DNA of 64,000 nt from an uncultured Clostridia bacterium (GTDB lineage: Bacteria > Bacillota > Clostridia > Monoglobales > Monoglobaceae): NCBI GenBank assembly GCA_947625905.1, contig CANQQJ010000012.1, positions 1 to 64,000 of the forward strand. The letters are read 5' to 3'. A model generated the notes under the pieces. That model ran no database searches, had not been told where the DNA came from, and saw nothing but the letters and a program-made list of their open reading frames with translations. The first letter of the stretch is position 1. Each line of letters opens with the position of its first letter. The position numbers and the translations under genes were made by a program. Positions 35,628 to 45,700 of the stretch are shown one piece after another.

Positions 35628-37142
35628 ATGAAAACACTTTTATTAACAAACAGAACATCCGATCTGCAAACGGCTGCGGATCTTATTCGGTCGGGACAAA
35701 CCGTGGTTTTCCCGACCGAAACGGTTTACGGCATAGGCGCCGACGCCAAAAATCCCGAGGCCGTTAAAAAAATATTCGAGGCAAAGGGCCGTCCGTCGGA
35801 CAACCCTTTGATCGTGCATGTCTCGGACAGATCCCAAATTTCCGATATAGCCGCCGAGATCCCCGATGACGCTAAAAAGCTTATCGACGCCTTCATGCCC
35901 GGCCCGATAACGGTCATATTAAAAAAACGCCCCGACATCCCGAGCGAGGTGACGGCGGGGCTTGAAACCGTGGGAATACGCATGCCGTCAAACAGAACCG
36001 CGTCGGAATTCCTGCGTCTCTGCGGCAGACCTGTCGCGGCGCCCAGCGCCAATCTGTCGGGAAAGCCCAGCCCCACGCGGTTCGAGCACTGTGTCGAGGA
36101 TATGGACGGCAGGACCGCTGCGATAATCGACGGCGGGCCCTGCGATGTGGGCATCGAATCGACCGTGATCGACATGAGCGGCGAGCCGATAATCTACCGG
36201 CCGGGCCGCGTGAGCCGCGGCCGGATCGAGCAGGTCCTGGGCAAAAAGGTGAGCCTTGCCGCCTCTCTTAAGGACGGCGAAAAACCCAAGTCGCCGGGGC
36301 TGAAATACAAGCACTATTCCCCAAAGGCGAAAGTGGTGATCATAAAAGGCACCATAGACGAGGCGGCGGGCTGCGTCAACTCGCAGACAAAGCCGTGCGC
36401 GGTAATTCTGTTTGACGAGATCCTGAAAGAAATAAAGCCGAAGCTCAAACAAGGCGTCAGCTGTCTGTCTTTGGGCGGCATAAACAAGCCCGACGAGGCG
36501 GCCGCGGCTCTGTTCGCCGCGCTGCGAAAAGCGGACGAGCTGGGCGCCGAGACAGTTTTCGCTCCCGAGATACCCGACACCGACAAGTGGGCGGGCGTCC
36601 GCAACCGCCTCTACCGCGCCGCCGGTAATGAGATTTTTGATGCGTCCGAGTTTGCCGAAAGCGAGAAATCGGCCGCTGAAATTCCGATAAAAAACGTTCT
36701 TTTTGTATGCAGCGGCAACACCTGCCGCAGCCCGATGGCCGAGGGGCTGTTCAATTATTACGCGAAGGAGCGCGGCATGAGCGTCTCCGCCAAATCGGCG
36801 GGGCTGTTTGTGTTCCCGGGCTCCAAGGTGTCCGAAAACTCGGTCAGGGCGCTCGCTGAGCTTGGTATCGACATAAGCGGCCACGAGCCGACGCAGCTTG
36901 ACCTTGACCTGATCGGCGGCGCCGACCTGATACTCACCATGTCGGGCAGCCACAAGAGCGCGATTTGCTCCGCGGCGCCCGAGGCGGAAGATAAGATCTT
37001 CACTCTCAAGGAATACGCCGGCGCCGTCGGCGAGATATCCGACCCGTTCGGCGGCGGCATTGAGATATACAAAAAGTGCATGCTTGAGATAAAAAAATGC
37101 GTTGAAAAGGTTATCGCGAGGCTTGACGGTCATGAGAATTAA
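35628..37142 (+). CDS. Fusion of Sua5 threonylcarbamoyl-AMP synthase and YwlE-type arginine phosphatase
   Basis: A 504-residue bifunctional protein. Residues about 1-205 are the YrdC/TsaC fold (VVFPTETVYGIGADA, KGRPSDNPLIVHVS, RMPSNRTASEFL), which makes threonylcarbamoyl-AMP for t6A in tRNA. SPGLKYKHYSPKAKVV near 225 introduces the Sua5 C-terminal domain (to about 345). From about 355, NVLFVCSGNTCRSPMAEG is the phosphatase P-loop with Cys361 and Arg367; the Thr365 in GNTC is the residue that marks protein-arginine phosphatases such as B. subtilis YwlE. The catalytic Asp is in ISDPFGG. In B. subtilis ywlC and ywlE are near neighbours; here they are one gene. A longer frame from 35478 reads through repeats and is rejected. 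Confidence 0.93.
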   Translation: MKTLLLTNRTSDLQTAADLIRSGQTVVFPTETVYGIGADAKNPEAVKKIFEAKGRPSDNPLIVHVSDRSQISDIAAEIPDDAKKLIDAFMPGPITVILKKRPDIPSEVTAGLETVGIRMPSNRTASEFLRLCGRPVAAPSANLSGKPSPTRFEHCVEDMDGRTAAIIDGGPCDVGIESTVIDMSGEPIIYRPGRVSRGRIEQVLGKKVSLAASLKDGEKPKSPGLKYKHYSPKAKVVIIKGTIDEAAGCVNSQTKPCAVILFDEILKEIKPKLKQGVSCLSLGGINKPDEAAAALFAALRKADELGAETVFAPEIPDTDKWAGVRNRLYRAAGNEIFDASEFAESEKSAAEIPIKNVLFVCSGNTCRSPMAEGLFNYYAKERGMSVSAKSAGLFVFPGSKVSENSVRALAELGIDISGHEPTQLDLDLIGGADLILTMSGSHKSAICSAAPEAEDKIFTLKEYAGAVGEISDPFGGGIEIYKKCMLEIKKCVEKVIARLDGHEN

Positions 37143-37587
37143 GTTTGAGCTTATGGACGAGAGCCATATCGACGGCGTGCTTGAGATCGAGAAAAAGTGC
37201 TTCCCCGACGAGCCGTGGACGCGGGGCATGTTCGAGAGCGAGCTTGAAAACATGATCTCTGCGTTTTTGGTAGGCGTCGATGAAGACGTCGGAGCGGTCG
37301 TGTGCTTCGGCGGAATGTGGCTGATCGCGGATATGGCCGAGATCACCAACATCGCGGTCGACCCCAATCATCGGCGGCTGGGGATAGGCGAAAAGACGCT
37401 GAGCCTGCTATGCGGCATCTGCCGCGAGAGGGGCGTTTCTCGGATCAACCTTGAGGTCCGCGACGGCAACGAGGCCGCTATGGGGCTTTATAAAAAATTC
37501 GGATTCGAGCCCGTGGGCAGGCGCGCGAAATATTACGACAATAAATTCGACGCGATACTTATGACAAAAAATTTACAGAGGTGGTAA
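37132..37587 (+). CDS. rimI: GNAT N-acetyltransferase, RimI-type
   Basis: A 151-residue acetyltransferase that in other bacteria modifies the N-terminal amine of ribosomal protein S18 and perhaps other proteins. The acetyl-CoA motif is [18 protein letters not shown], followed by [27 protein letters not shown], typical of RimI. ATG 37132 lies inside the end of the fusion gene (11-bp overlap). It sits between Sua5 and TsaD; rimI beside tsaD is the common firmicute order, although tsaB and tsaE, which usually precede it, are not here. Confidence 0.9.
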   Translation: MRIKFELMDESHIDGVLEIEKKCFPDEPWTRGMFESELENMISAFLVGVDEDVGAVVCFGGMWLIADMAEITNIAVDPNHRRLGIGEKTLSLLCGICRERGVSRINLEVRDGNEAAMGLYKKFGFEPVGRRAKYYDNKFDAILMTKNLQRW

Positions 37588-37588
37588 T

Positions 37589-38605
37589 TTGAAAATTCTT
37601 GCGATAGAGAGCTCCTGCGACGAGACCGCGGCGGCGGTGGTGGAGGACGGGACAAACGTCCTCTCAAACGTGATAAACACCCAGATAGAGCTGCACAAGC
37701 TCTACGGCGGCGTGGTGCCCGAGATCGCGTCGCGGAAGCATATCGAGAACATAAGCGCGGTGGTAGACAAGGCGCTCGGCGACGCGGGCGTTACATTAGA
37801 CGAGATCGACGCGGTGGCTGTGACATACGCTCCGGGTCTTATCGGCGCGCTGCTTGTGGGCGTCTCGTACGCCAAAGGCCTGAGCTTCGCCGCGGGCAAG
37901 CCGCTGATACCCGTGCACCATATACGCGGCCATATCTGCGCCAATTACATAGAGACCCCGAGCCTTAAGCCTCCGTTCGTGTGCCTTGTGGCGTCGGGCG
38001 GCCACAGCAATATCGTGCATGTGAAGTCCCGAACGGATTATGAGGTCATAGCGTCGACCAACGACGACGCTGCTGGCGAGGCCTTCGACAAGGTCTCCCG
38101 CGTGCTGGGTCTCGGCTACCCCGGCGGTCCCGCCATACAGAAGGCGGCTGAGAGCGGAAACAGCGAGGCGGTGCGCTTCCCAAGGGTCAACATGGGCGAG
38201 GGCGGTCTCGATTTCAGTTTCAGCGGAGTAAAGACCGCGGTGCTCAACCATATACACAATTTAGAGCAGCGCGGCGAGGAGATCAACAAAAACGACATCG
38301 CTGCCTCGTTCCAGCAGGCCGTGATCGACGTGCTGTCCGATCATCTCATAACCGCGGCAGAGGAGCGGAACGTCAAGACTCTCGCTTTGGCCGGAGGCGT
38401 GGCGTCAAACCTGTCTCTTCGCGAACTGATACAAAAAAAGGCGTTATCGCGCGGCTTTGAGCTGTATTATCCGCGTCCCCTGCTCTGCACCGACAACGCG
38501 GCCATGATCGGCTGCGCCGCGTACTATGAGTTCCTTGCGGGCAGACGGGCAGATTTAAGCCTCAACGCGTACGCCAATATGGATATCGAGAACCCGACTG
38601 TGTGA
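37589..38605 (+). CDS. tsaD: tRNA N6-threonylcarbamoyladenosine transferase subunit TsaD
   Basis: A 338-residue ASKHA-fold enzyme that transfers the threonylcarbamoyl group from threonylcarbamoyl-AMP to A37 of ANN-decoding tRNAs. Features: [18 protein letters not shown] at the start, metal ligands in [26 protein letters not shown], and [18 protein letters not shown]. The start is TTG 37589 with AGAGGTGG just upstream and one base after the rimI stop. With the Sua5 domain upstream, this cluster encodes two steps of t6A synthesis; TsaB and TsaE must be encoded elsewhere. Confidence 0.97.
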   Translation: MKILAIESSCDETAAAVVEDGTNVLSNVINTQIELHKLYGGVVPEIASRKHIENISAVVDKALGDAGVTLDEIDAVAVTYAPGLIGALLVGVSYAKGLSFAAGKPLIPVHHIRGHICANYIETPSLKPPFVCLVASGGHSNIVHVKSRTDYEVIASTNDDAAGEAFDKVSRVLGLGYPGGPAIQKAAESGNSEAVRFPRVNMGEGGLDFSFSGVKTAVLNHIHNLEQRGEEINKNDIAASFQQAVIDVLSDHLITAAEERNVKTLALAGGVASNLSLRELIQKKALSRGFELYYPRPLLCTDNAAMIGCAAYYEFLAGRRADLSLNAYANMDIENPTV

Positions 38606-38664
38606 AATTCGGCGCGCGGTATTGTGCAAAACACATAAACCAAGCATAAAATTTTAATTTATTA

Positions 38665-38693
38665 TTGACGATTTATATAATTTATGATATTAT
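38665..38693 (+). promoter_or_regulatory. Promoter of the GltD-like gene
   Basis: TTGACG at 38665-38670, 17-bp spacer, TATTAT at 38688-38693, followed by GGAGGTG before the ATG at 38727. Confidence 0.75.
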
Positions 38694-38726
38694 ATTTTTG
38701 CGTATTTAAAAATCGGAGGTGTTTTT

Positions 38727-39950
38727 ATGGCATTTAATATTATAAGCGAGGCGAAGCGCTGTCTGCACTGCAAAAAGCCGATGTGCAGAGAGGGCTGCCC
38801 TATACATACGAATATTCCCGACATGATCCGAATGTTTTTAGACGGAAAGATGAACGACGCGGGCAAAATGCTGTTTGACAACAACCCGCTGTCGGTGGTC
38901 TGCTCGCTCGTGTGCAACCATGAGAACCAGTGCCAGGGCCACTGCGTGCTCGGAATAAAGAGCCATCCGGTGCATATAAGCAGCATCGAGAACTACATCT
39001 CGTCGGCGTATCTTGAGCGCCTCGAGTACGAGAAACCGAAGCCCAACGGCAAGATGGTCGGCATCGTCGGCTCGGGTCCCGCGGGCATAACGATAGCGAT
39101 AGAGCTTGCGAAGCGGGGCTACGCGGTCACGATATTTGAGGCTAAGGACAAGATCGGCGGCGTGCTGCGCTACGGCATACCCGAGTTCAGACTGCCGAAG
39201 ATCATTCTCGACAAATACAAAAAGCTGCTGCTGGAGCTGGGCATAAAGATCAGACCCAACGCCACGATAGGCGGCGCGGTCGGCATAGAGGATATTTTCA
39301 GAGACGGATACGACGCGCTGTTTATCGGCACGGGAGTGTGGAAGCCCAACAGCCTCAAGATCAAGGGCGAGAGCCTTGGCAACGTGCACTACGCCATAGC
39401 CTATCTGATAAATCCCGACGAGTACGATCTGGGCAGCAGCCTGAATATAATCGGCGCGGGCAACGCGGCCATGGACGTGGCCAGAACGGCCATAAGACAC
39501 GGCGTGCGCTATGTGACGGTTTTCAACCGTACCGACGAGGTGGCGGCCAGCAATCAGGAATACGAGTACGCCAAGATCGACGGCGTAATGTTTCAGAACC
39601 GTAAGATACCCGTTGAGATCAAGACCGACGGCGTAATATTCGCCGACGCGAAGGTAAACGAGGACGGCAGCATAGAAAAGATCGAGGGCACCGAAAAGCT
39701 CTATCCGTCCGATTCGGTCATAATCTCGATAAGCCAGGGCGCCCAGGACCAGATATTATCCAGGACGCAGGGCATCGACACCAACAAAAAGGGCCTCCTG
39801 ATAACAAACAAATACGGAGAGACCACCCGCGACGGCATTTTCGCCTCGGGCGACATAGTCCGCGGCGCCAAGACCGTTGTCGAGGCCGTCAAGTATTCCA
39901 AGCAGGTGGCCGACGCCATGGACGAGTACCTTAAGAGCCTTGACAAATAA
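38727..39950 (+). CDS. GltD-like FAD/NAD(P)-binding Fe-S oxidoreductase
   Basis: A 407-residue flavoprotein resembling the small subunit of glutamate synthase and its relatives. Two N-terminal Cys clusters for Fe-S centres: RCLHCKKPMCREGCP and CSLVCNHENQCQGHC. An FAD site GIVGSGPAGITIAIELAKRG, an NAD(P) site NIIGAGNAAMDVARTAIRHG, and the terminal FAD contact GIFASGDIVRGAKTVVEAV. No large GltB subunit is adjacent. It could serve as an NAD(P)H-dehydrogenase module for another protein. It is monocistronic, with its own promoter and terminator. Confidence 0.88.
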   Translation: MAFNIISEAKRCLHCKKPMCREGCPIHTNIPDMIRMFLDGKMNDAGKMLFDNNPLSVVCSLVCNHENQCQGHCVLGIKSHPVHISSIENYISSAYLERLEYEKPKPNGKMVGIVGSGPAGITIAIELAKRGYAVTIFEAKDKIGGVLRYGIPEFRLPKIILDKYKKLLLELGIKIRPNATIGGAVGIEDIFRDGYDALFIGTGVWKPNSLKIKGESLGNVHYAIAYLINPDEYDLGSSLNIIGAGNAAMDVARTAIRHGVRYVTVFNRTDEVAASNQEYEYAKIDGVMFQNRKIPVEIKTDGVIFADAKVNEDGSIEKIEGTEKLYPSDSVIISISQGAQDQILSRTQGIDTNKKGLLITNKYGETTRDGIFASGDIVRGAKTVVEAVKYSKQVADAMDEYLKSLDK

Positions 39951-39965
39951 ATTTGACAACAATTC

Positions 39966-39991
39966 AAAAAGCGGCTTTCGGGCCGCTTTTT
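39966..39991 (+). terminator. Intrinsic terminator after GltD-like gene
   Basis: The stem AAAAAGCGGC / GCCGCTTTTT (39966-39975 with 39982-39991) encloses the loop TTTCGG and ends in T residues. Confidence 0.9.
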
Positions 39992-40037
39992 GTCGTTTTT
40001 TGCCATATTAACAATTTATGAATATTTCCTTTTTCGA

Positions 40038-40066
40038 TTGACTGTTATTGGAAAAAATGCTATAAT
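40038..40066 (+). promoter_or_regulatory. Promoter of citrate synthase gene
   Basis: TTGACT at 40038-40043, 17-bp spacer, TATAAT at 40061-40066; the ATG is at 40108. Confidence 0.88.
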
Positions 40067-40107
40067 TTAGGTATGTTTATCAAGTTTTTCGAAAAAGGGG
40101 GATTTAT

Positions 40108-41463
40108 ATGAAAAGGTTGTCCGTGATTTCTCCGGAAGTGTATGAGCTTTCAAAAAAGTGCGTGGAAATATGCAGGATCGACCCGTCGCTTTACGCCAAG
40201 TACGACGTCAAGCGCGGGCTCAGGGACCTTGACGGAAAGGGCGTTCTGACGGGCCTTACCGAGATCTCGGAGATAATTTCGAATAAAACGATCGACGGAA
40301 AAAAAGTCCAGTGCGACGGCGAGCTGTACTACAGGGGCTATAATATAATAGATATCGTGAAGAACTTAAAAGGGCGCAGGTTCGGCTTTGAGGAGACCGT
40401 CTACCTGCTTTTGTTCGGCGCTCTTCCGAGCAAGACCGAGCTTAAAGCGTTTTTGGCGCTGCTTTCCGAATACCGCAAGCTGCCCACCAGCTTTGTGCGC
40501 GACATTATATTAAAGGCGCCCAGCAGCGACATGATGAACACGCTCCAGCGCAGCGTGCTGACACTGTTTGCTTATGACGAAAAAGCCAACGACACGTCTA
40601 TCCCAAATGTGCTGCGCCAGTGCCTTCAGCTGATCGCGCTGTTCCCGCTGTTCTCGGTGTACGGCTATCAGGCCTATAACCATTACTACGCGGGCAACAG
40701 TCTGTTTATACATCAGCCCGTTTCGAGCTATTCGACGGCCGAGAACATTCTGCACTGCCTGAGACCCGACGGCAGATTCACCAAGATCGAGGCCGCGATC
40801 CTCGACATCGCGCTGATTCTGCACGCGGAGCACGGCGGAGGAAACAATTCGACCTTCACCGACCATGTGGTGACCAGCTCGGGCACCGATACATACTCGG
40901 TCATCGCGGCGGCGCTGGGCTCCCTCAAGGGTCCCAAGCACGGCGGAGCCAACATAAAAGTCGTTGAAATGTTTGAGAATATCAAGGCGAATATTTCCGA
41001 CTGGAGCGACGAGGACGAGATAAGAGAGTATCTGCGCCGAATGTTAAACGGCGAGGTGAACGACAAGAGCGGCCTCATATACGGCATGGGCCATGCGGTA
41101 TACTCGGTATCCGACCCGAGAGCCAAGGTGTTCAGCTCGTTTGTCGAGCGGCTTTCCGAGGAAAAGGGACGCGCCGAGGAATACAAACTCTACGCGATGA
41201 TAGAGCGGCTTGCGCCCGAGGTGATCGCCGAGAAGCGTAAGATATACAAGGGCGTCAGCGCCAATGTGGATTTCTACAGCGGCTTTGTTTACAAAATGCT
41301 CGATCTGCCGAACGAACTGTTCACTCCGATATTCGCCGTGGCGAGGATAGCGGGCTGGAGCGCCCACCGCCTGGAGGAGCTGATAAACGCGGGCAAGATA
41401 ATAAGGCCGTCCTACAAAAACGTCGCCGCCCGCCGCGAATACATAGAGTTCGACAAAAGATAA
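40108..41463 (+). CDS. Citrate (Si)-synthase family enzyme
   Basis: A 451-residue citrate/2-methylcitrate synthase condensing oxaloacetate with acetyl-CoA (or propionyl-CoA). The catalytic residues are visible: first His in LILHAEHGGGNNSTF, second His in GSLKGPKHGGANIKV, and Asp in VSANVDFYSGFVYKML. ELYYRGYNIIDIVKNL is the family's N-terminal block. It has its own promoter. In an anaerobe with pta-ackA it most likely feeds 2-oxoglutarate/glutamate synthesis, which fits the GltD-like flavoprotein just upstream; that link is inferred. Repeats A and B follow the stop codon. Confidence 0.95.
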   Translation: MKRLSVISPEVYELSKKCVEICRIDPSLYAKYDVKRGLRDLDGKGVLTGLTEISEIISNKTIDGKKVQCDGELYYRGYNIIDIVKNLKGRRFGFEETVYLLLFGALPSKTELKAFLALLSEYRKLPTSFVRDIILKAPSSDMMNTLQRSVLTLFAYDEKANDTSIPNVLRQCLQLIALFPLFSVYGYQAYNHYYAGNSLFIHQPVSSYSTAENILHCLRPDGRFTKIEAAILDIALILHAEHGGGNNSTFTDHVVTSSGTDTYSVIAAALGSLKGPKHGGANIKVVEMFENIKANISDWSDEDEIREYLRRMLNGEVNDKSGLIYGMGHAVYSVSDPRAKVFSSFVERLSEEKGRAEEYKLYAMIERLAPEVIAEKRKIYKGVSANVDFYSGFVYKMLDLPNELFTPIFAVARIAGWSAHRLEELINAGKIIRPSYKNVAARREYIEFDKR

Positions 41464-41479
41464 CCGGCAAATTTAAAAC

Positions 41480-41555
41480 GGGACGCCGAGGTCGTCGTCC
41501 CCTACGACCATAATACGCAAAAAACTGTAGGGGCGGACGACCTCGGCCGCCCGCC
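41480..41555 (+). repeat. Family A element, copy 2
   Basis: GGGACGCCGAGGTCGTCGTCCCCTAC, split as two arms GGGACG/CGTCCC, then a spacer and GTAGGGGCGG..CCGCCCG. Its palindromic stems differ from copy 1 but still pair. Confidence 0.83.
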
Positions 41556-41559
41556 AGAC

Positions 41560-41603
41560 TCGCCCCTTGGGGAGAGCTGTCAGCGCAGCTGACTGAGAGG
41601 GGT
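41560..41603. repeat. Family B element, copy 6
   Basis: CCCC-TT-GGGG followed by the central hairpin GTCAGC-GCA-GCTGAC (41579-41593) and GAGAGGGG. It directly follows family A copy 2. Confidence 0.85.
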
Positions 41604-41665
41604 GGCCTAGTCCCTAGTCCCTGCGTTGGCTGATGGGAATTATAAAATAAATTCCCAAAAAATCC

Positions 41666-41694
41666 TTGACATTCACATTTGTGTGTAATAAAAT
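41666..41694 (+). promoter_or_regulatory. Promoter of rubrerythrin gene
   Basis: TTGACA at 41666-41671, 17-bp spacer, TAAAAT at 41689-41694. The region between is AT-rich; no clear PerR or Fur box could be assigned. Confidence 0.7.
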
Positions 41695-41799
41695 ATAAAC
41701 AATGATGATTGCCCCTTCGGCGCTGTGAATTGTGCCGGTTCGGGCAAGACGCGGCGGTGCCGCGCAAAAAATCTAAATTTTATATGGAGGTAATTTATT

Positions 41800-42342
41800 A
41801 TGAAAAAATGGGTATGCGGTGTATGCGGATATATTTATGAAGGCGAGTCGGCTCCCGAGCAATGTCCTCAGTGCAAGGCTCCCGCGAGCGCTTTTAAGCC
41901 GCAGGAAGGCGGCCTTTCGTGGGCATGCGAGCACGTTATCGGAATCGCCAAGGACGTTGACCCCAGAGTTATCGAGGGCCTCAAGGCAAACTTCACGGGC
42001 GAGTGCACCGAGGTAGGTATGTATCTGGCAATGGCGAGACAGGCGATCCGCGAGGGTTATCCCGAGATAGGCGCGTTCTATCAGCAAGCGGCCTATGAGG
42101 AAGCCGAGCACGCGGCCAAGTTCGCCGAGCTGCTGGGCGAGGTCGTATATCCCGACACCAAGAAGAATCTGCAGCTGAGAGCCGAGGCCGAGTGCGGCGC
42201 GACGGCGGGCAAGCTGGAGCTGGCGAAGCTGGCCAAAGAGCTGAACTATGACGCTATCCACGACACCGTTCACGAGATGGCCAAGGACGAAGCAAGACAC
42301 GGCTGCGGCTTTGAAGGACTGCTCAAGAGATATTTCGGATAA
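41800..42342 (+). CDS. Rubrerythrin with N-terminal rubredoxin domain (reverse rubrerythrin)
   Basis: A 180-residue peroxide-scavenging non-haem iron protein. The rubredoxin iron site is Cys6, Cys9, Cys22 and Cys25 (CGVC and CPQC) at the N-terminus, reversed from classical rubrerythrin. The ferritin-like diiron domain follows with the ligands in [38 protein letters not shown] and [11 protein letters not shown]. It uses electrons from NADH via rubredoxin partners to reduce hydrogen peroxide in anaerobes. The ATG follows TGGAGG. It is monocistronic with a terminator. Confidence 0.96.
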   Translation: MKKWVCGVCGYIYEGESAPEQCPQCKAPASAFKPQEGGLSWACEHVIGIAKDVDPRVIEGLKANFTGECTEVGMYLAMARQAIREGYPEIGAFYQQAAYEEAEHAAKFAELLGEVVYPDTKKNLQLRAEAECGATAGKLELAKLAKELNYDAIHDTVHEMAKDEARHGCGFEGLLKRYFG

Positions 42343-42350
42343 TTTTACAT

Positions 42351-42382
42351 AATGCGGTCGGCAAACGCCGGCCGCATTTTTT
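42351..42382 (+). terminator. Intrinsic terminator after rubrerythrin
   Basis: A 12-bp stem (42351-42362 with 42367-42378, one G-T pair) with loop AAAC is followed by T residues. Confidence 0.92.
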
Positions 42383-42723
42383 CGCGCGCAAAGGCGCGTG
42401 TTTCCGTGCTTGATTAATATTTATTTCGATATATGGCAAAAAAACAAAGAAAAGACAAAAAATCCAACCATCTGTCAAAATTCATGTAAAAAATTGTCAT
42501 TGCGATATATAGTAATTATCCCGTAAAAACGATTGCTGCTGGGCTTTAAGAAAATTTTGATACAATAAATATAGACAAAAATTGCTCAAAAATTCCGATT
42601 GAAAAATTTTTGCTTTAGATTACAGGAAATTTTACTCCGTGTTGAGAAACGCTTGAATTATTACGGGCGATATATTATTATTATTTTAGAAAAGTTTTTT
42701 TATTCTCAAGGAGGTTTTTTGTT
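42383..42723. other. Long AT-rich upstream region of the first pectate lyase
   Basis: About 340 bp without a gene. A candidate promoter is TTGAAT (42653-42658), 17-bp spacer, TATTAT (42676-42681), giving a leader of about 35 nt before the ATG at 42724. Farther upstream are AT-rich tracts that could hold regulator sites; I could not assign any. AAGGAGG precedes the start. Confidence 0.5.
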
Positions 42724-45700
42724 ATGTTTGGATCAAGAGCGTTAAAAAAATCCGCCGCGATGTTAATAAGCGTCGCGATGACAGTGACCATGCTTGCGGG
42801 TCTGACAATGACAAGCGTATCCGCGGCGGACGGAGAGACGATCTATAATATGTCCGCGTTGGAGACGATGCCCGATAAGGACGCGGCGAAAAACGGCACA
42901 ACGATATTTGGCGGCGCTGTCGGTTTTAAAGCTGATGAAGAGCCAAAACCCGGTGAAACGGATATTTCGATTATGACGCCGGGAGGATCAATACTGAGTT
43001 TCACACAATCTTTGCGCGTTAAGAGACCTATTTTGACTTTTGATGTCAAGGCGGGAGAAACGATCGTGGCTTATTACAGAGGCTGTGACTCAAAGGGCAG
43101 CGCGAAACTCATCAGCATGGCGATAAGTAATCCGTCGGGATCTGTCGTTGCAACCGAAACCAATGCCGAAAACGACAAGGCATCCGATTGCTATACGATC
43201 TCGTGCAAAGCTGATACCGACGGTAAGTATACCGTGGCCAACGCGGCTGATTCACCCACGAATCGTACCGATATATACGCGATAGTTATTACGCCGTATG
43301 AATATCGCGATCCCGGTTCGGCGGAACCTTTACCTCCGGCTGAGATCGGCGCGTTTACGGCCGAGCCGGGCGACGGCATGGTTACTCTCTCGTGGGACCC
43401 GGTTCCCGGCGCCGAATTTTATAATGTGTATGTAAACGACGACGAGGTTGAGAGCGGAACAACTAACACGTCATATGTTGCAGCGGGCCTTCAGAACGGC
43501 ACGCAGTATACATTTAAGCTCGAAGCCGTGAACACAACCGGAAAAACCGATAAAACTATCACTGCGGCGCCGACGGCTCCCACAGTCAAACCCGAGAGCT
43601 TCACGCTCAGCGGAAGCGCCAGAGACAAGGAAGTCGGTCTGTACTGGACAGCGGCGCGCTACGCGAAAACATATAACGTAATGAGGGGAACCGAAACGAT
43701 CGCAACCGGTCTTTCCGCCGCGACGCTCAGTTACCGCGACGCAGGTCTTACAAACGGCACGGAGTATACGTATAAAGTCGTGGCGGTCAATGACAACGGC
43801 ACCACCGATTCAAACGAGATAAAAGTGACCCCGGTTGAGCCGCCCCCGTCCGAAATAAAAATACCCGAGGATCATCCCGCTGTCGGCTGGCTTGAATCCG
43901 CGAATGTGATCTGGACAAATCCCGCCGAGGTTGACGGATATAACGTGTATCTGGTTTCAAGTGACGGCGCGGAGACAAAGCTTGACAACGAGTTGATCCG
44001 TTATTACGGAGGTTATTACAGAGCCGACGCGATAGGAGTTAAGCCGGGCGAATATTATTTTAAGATCGAAAACGCCGGAAATCATGATGATTTTGTTTTA
44101 TCAAACACATTCACCGTGCAGAAACATGTCAGGGAGGGCTTTGCCTTTGACCCCGCGTCTTCAAAATACGGAGCTTACGACGCCGAAGGCATCGGAGCGT
44201 ATAAAAACGACGGAACTCTTAAAGACGGCGCGCAAGTGCTCTATATTGACGACAAAAACAAGGACACTGTCACGCTTACCGTCAAGGTTGACGGCAAAGA
44301 CAACGTGGGCGTAGGTTTGGGAAATATTTTGGCCCTCAGAGAAAAGAACGGCGCAGAGCCCACACCTCTTGATATTCGTCTGATCGGTCAGATCGAAAAG
44401 CCGGCAGGCTCCGACAGTATGGGTTATATCAATGTCAAAAAATGCAGAAATATAACTATTGAAGGCGTGGGCGACGACGCGGTCGCTTATCATTGGTCTC
44501 TCCTGCTTAGAGAGGCGAAAAACGTTGAAGTAAGAAATCTGGCCGTTATGGAGTTCTATGATGACGGTATTTCTCTGGATACCAAAAACTACAACTGCTG
44601 GATCCACAACTGCGATATATTCTACGGTCAATACAGAGGCGGCGACCAGAAGAAGGGCGACGGTTCTCTGGACGTTAAGTCGGGCTCCGACTACTGCACG
44701 TTCTCGTATAACCATTTCTGGGACAGCGGCAAATCATCGCTTTGCGGAATGAAGAGCGACTCGTTCCAGGGTTACCACATGACGTATCATCACAACTGGT
44801 TCGACCATTCCGATTCGCGCCATCCGAGGATCAGAGGCGATCAGGTGCATATTTACAACAACTACTACGACGGAAATTCCAAGTACGGCGTGGGCGTCTG
44901 CACCGGCGGCAGCGCTTTTGTCGAAAAGAACGTGTTCAGAAACGTAAAATATCCCATGCTTATCGCCCTGCAGGGCAGCGATATTCACGGCGAAAATCAG
45001 ACGACGTTTTCGGGCGAGACCGGAGGAATGATAAAGGCGTTTGACAATGATATCAGAAGAGGCAGTCAGTCGCAGACCTTCTTTACTCAAAATGAACCCG
45101 ACGGAGATTCCAATAATGTTGACGCCTATGTGGCCAGCAGCAGAGATGAGATCGTTCCGGAGACATTTACGGCGGTGGCAGACGGCAGCAAATACAGTAA
45201 TTTCGACACTGCCGCCGATATGTATGATTATGATCCCGACGATGTGAATCAGGTTGTCGCGCTGGTGGAAGCGTACGCGGGCAGAGTTCAGGGCGGCGAC
45301 TTCAAATATGACTTTAACGATGAAACAGATGACGCGAGCTATGACCGCAGCCCCGAGCTTGGCGACAAATTGGCGTCTTATAAGACAACGCTCGGATACA
45401 GCTACACATCACCCGCGTCTTATCCGGCAACGGACGGCTCGGCTGTTGAACCCGGCCCCACGGCGCCGACTATCCCGACGCCCGGCCCCACGCTGAAGCC
45501 CGGCGAGAAGCCGACTCCCGCGCCCACGCCGACCCCGACCAAGGCACCCGTAATGGCCGGCCCCGTTATGTGGGACTTCGGCAAGGCTCCGTTCACTGTG
45601 ACGGAAGAAGGAAACGTTCATCCCGACACCGATTATTTTACAGCCGGAAAGACTTCGAGCTCAGGCGCCATGCAGTATAACATAAAGAGCGATTCGATCA

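Larger units (their letters stand above)
41464..41799. other. Intergenic region between citrate synthase and rubrerythrin
   Basis: This 336-bp gap holds a family A repeat (41480-41555), a family B repeat (41560-41603), a short CTAGTCCCTAGTCC tandem, the rubrerythrin promoter and a 105-nt leader. The leader is GC-rich around 41711-41763 with a hairpin GCGGC-GGT-GCCGC (41751-41763); it matches no riboswitch I know. No gene is evident. Confidence 0.7.

Noticed and set aside
41695-41799. Riboswitch in the rubrerythrin leader
   Set aside because: The leader is GC-rich with short hairpins but matches no class I know, and no terminator or sequestered ribosome site is evident.
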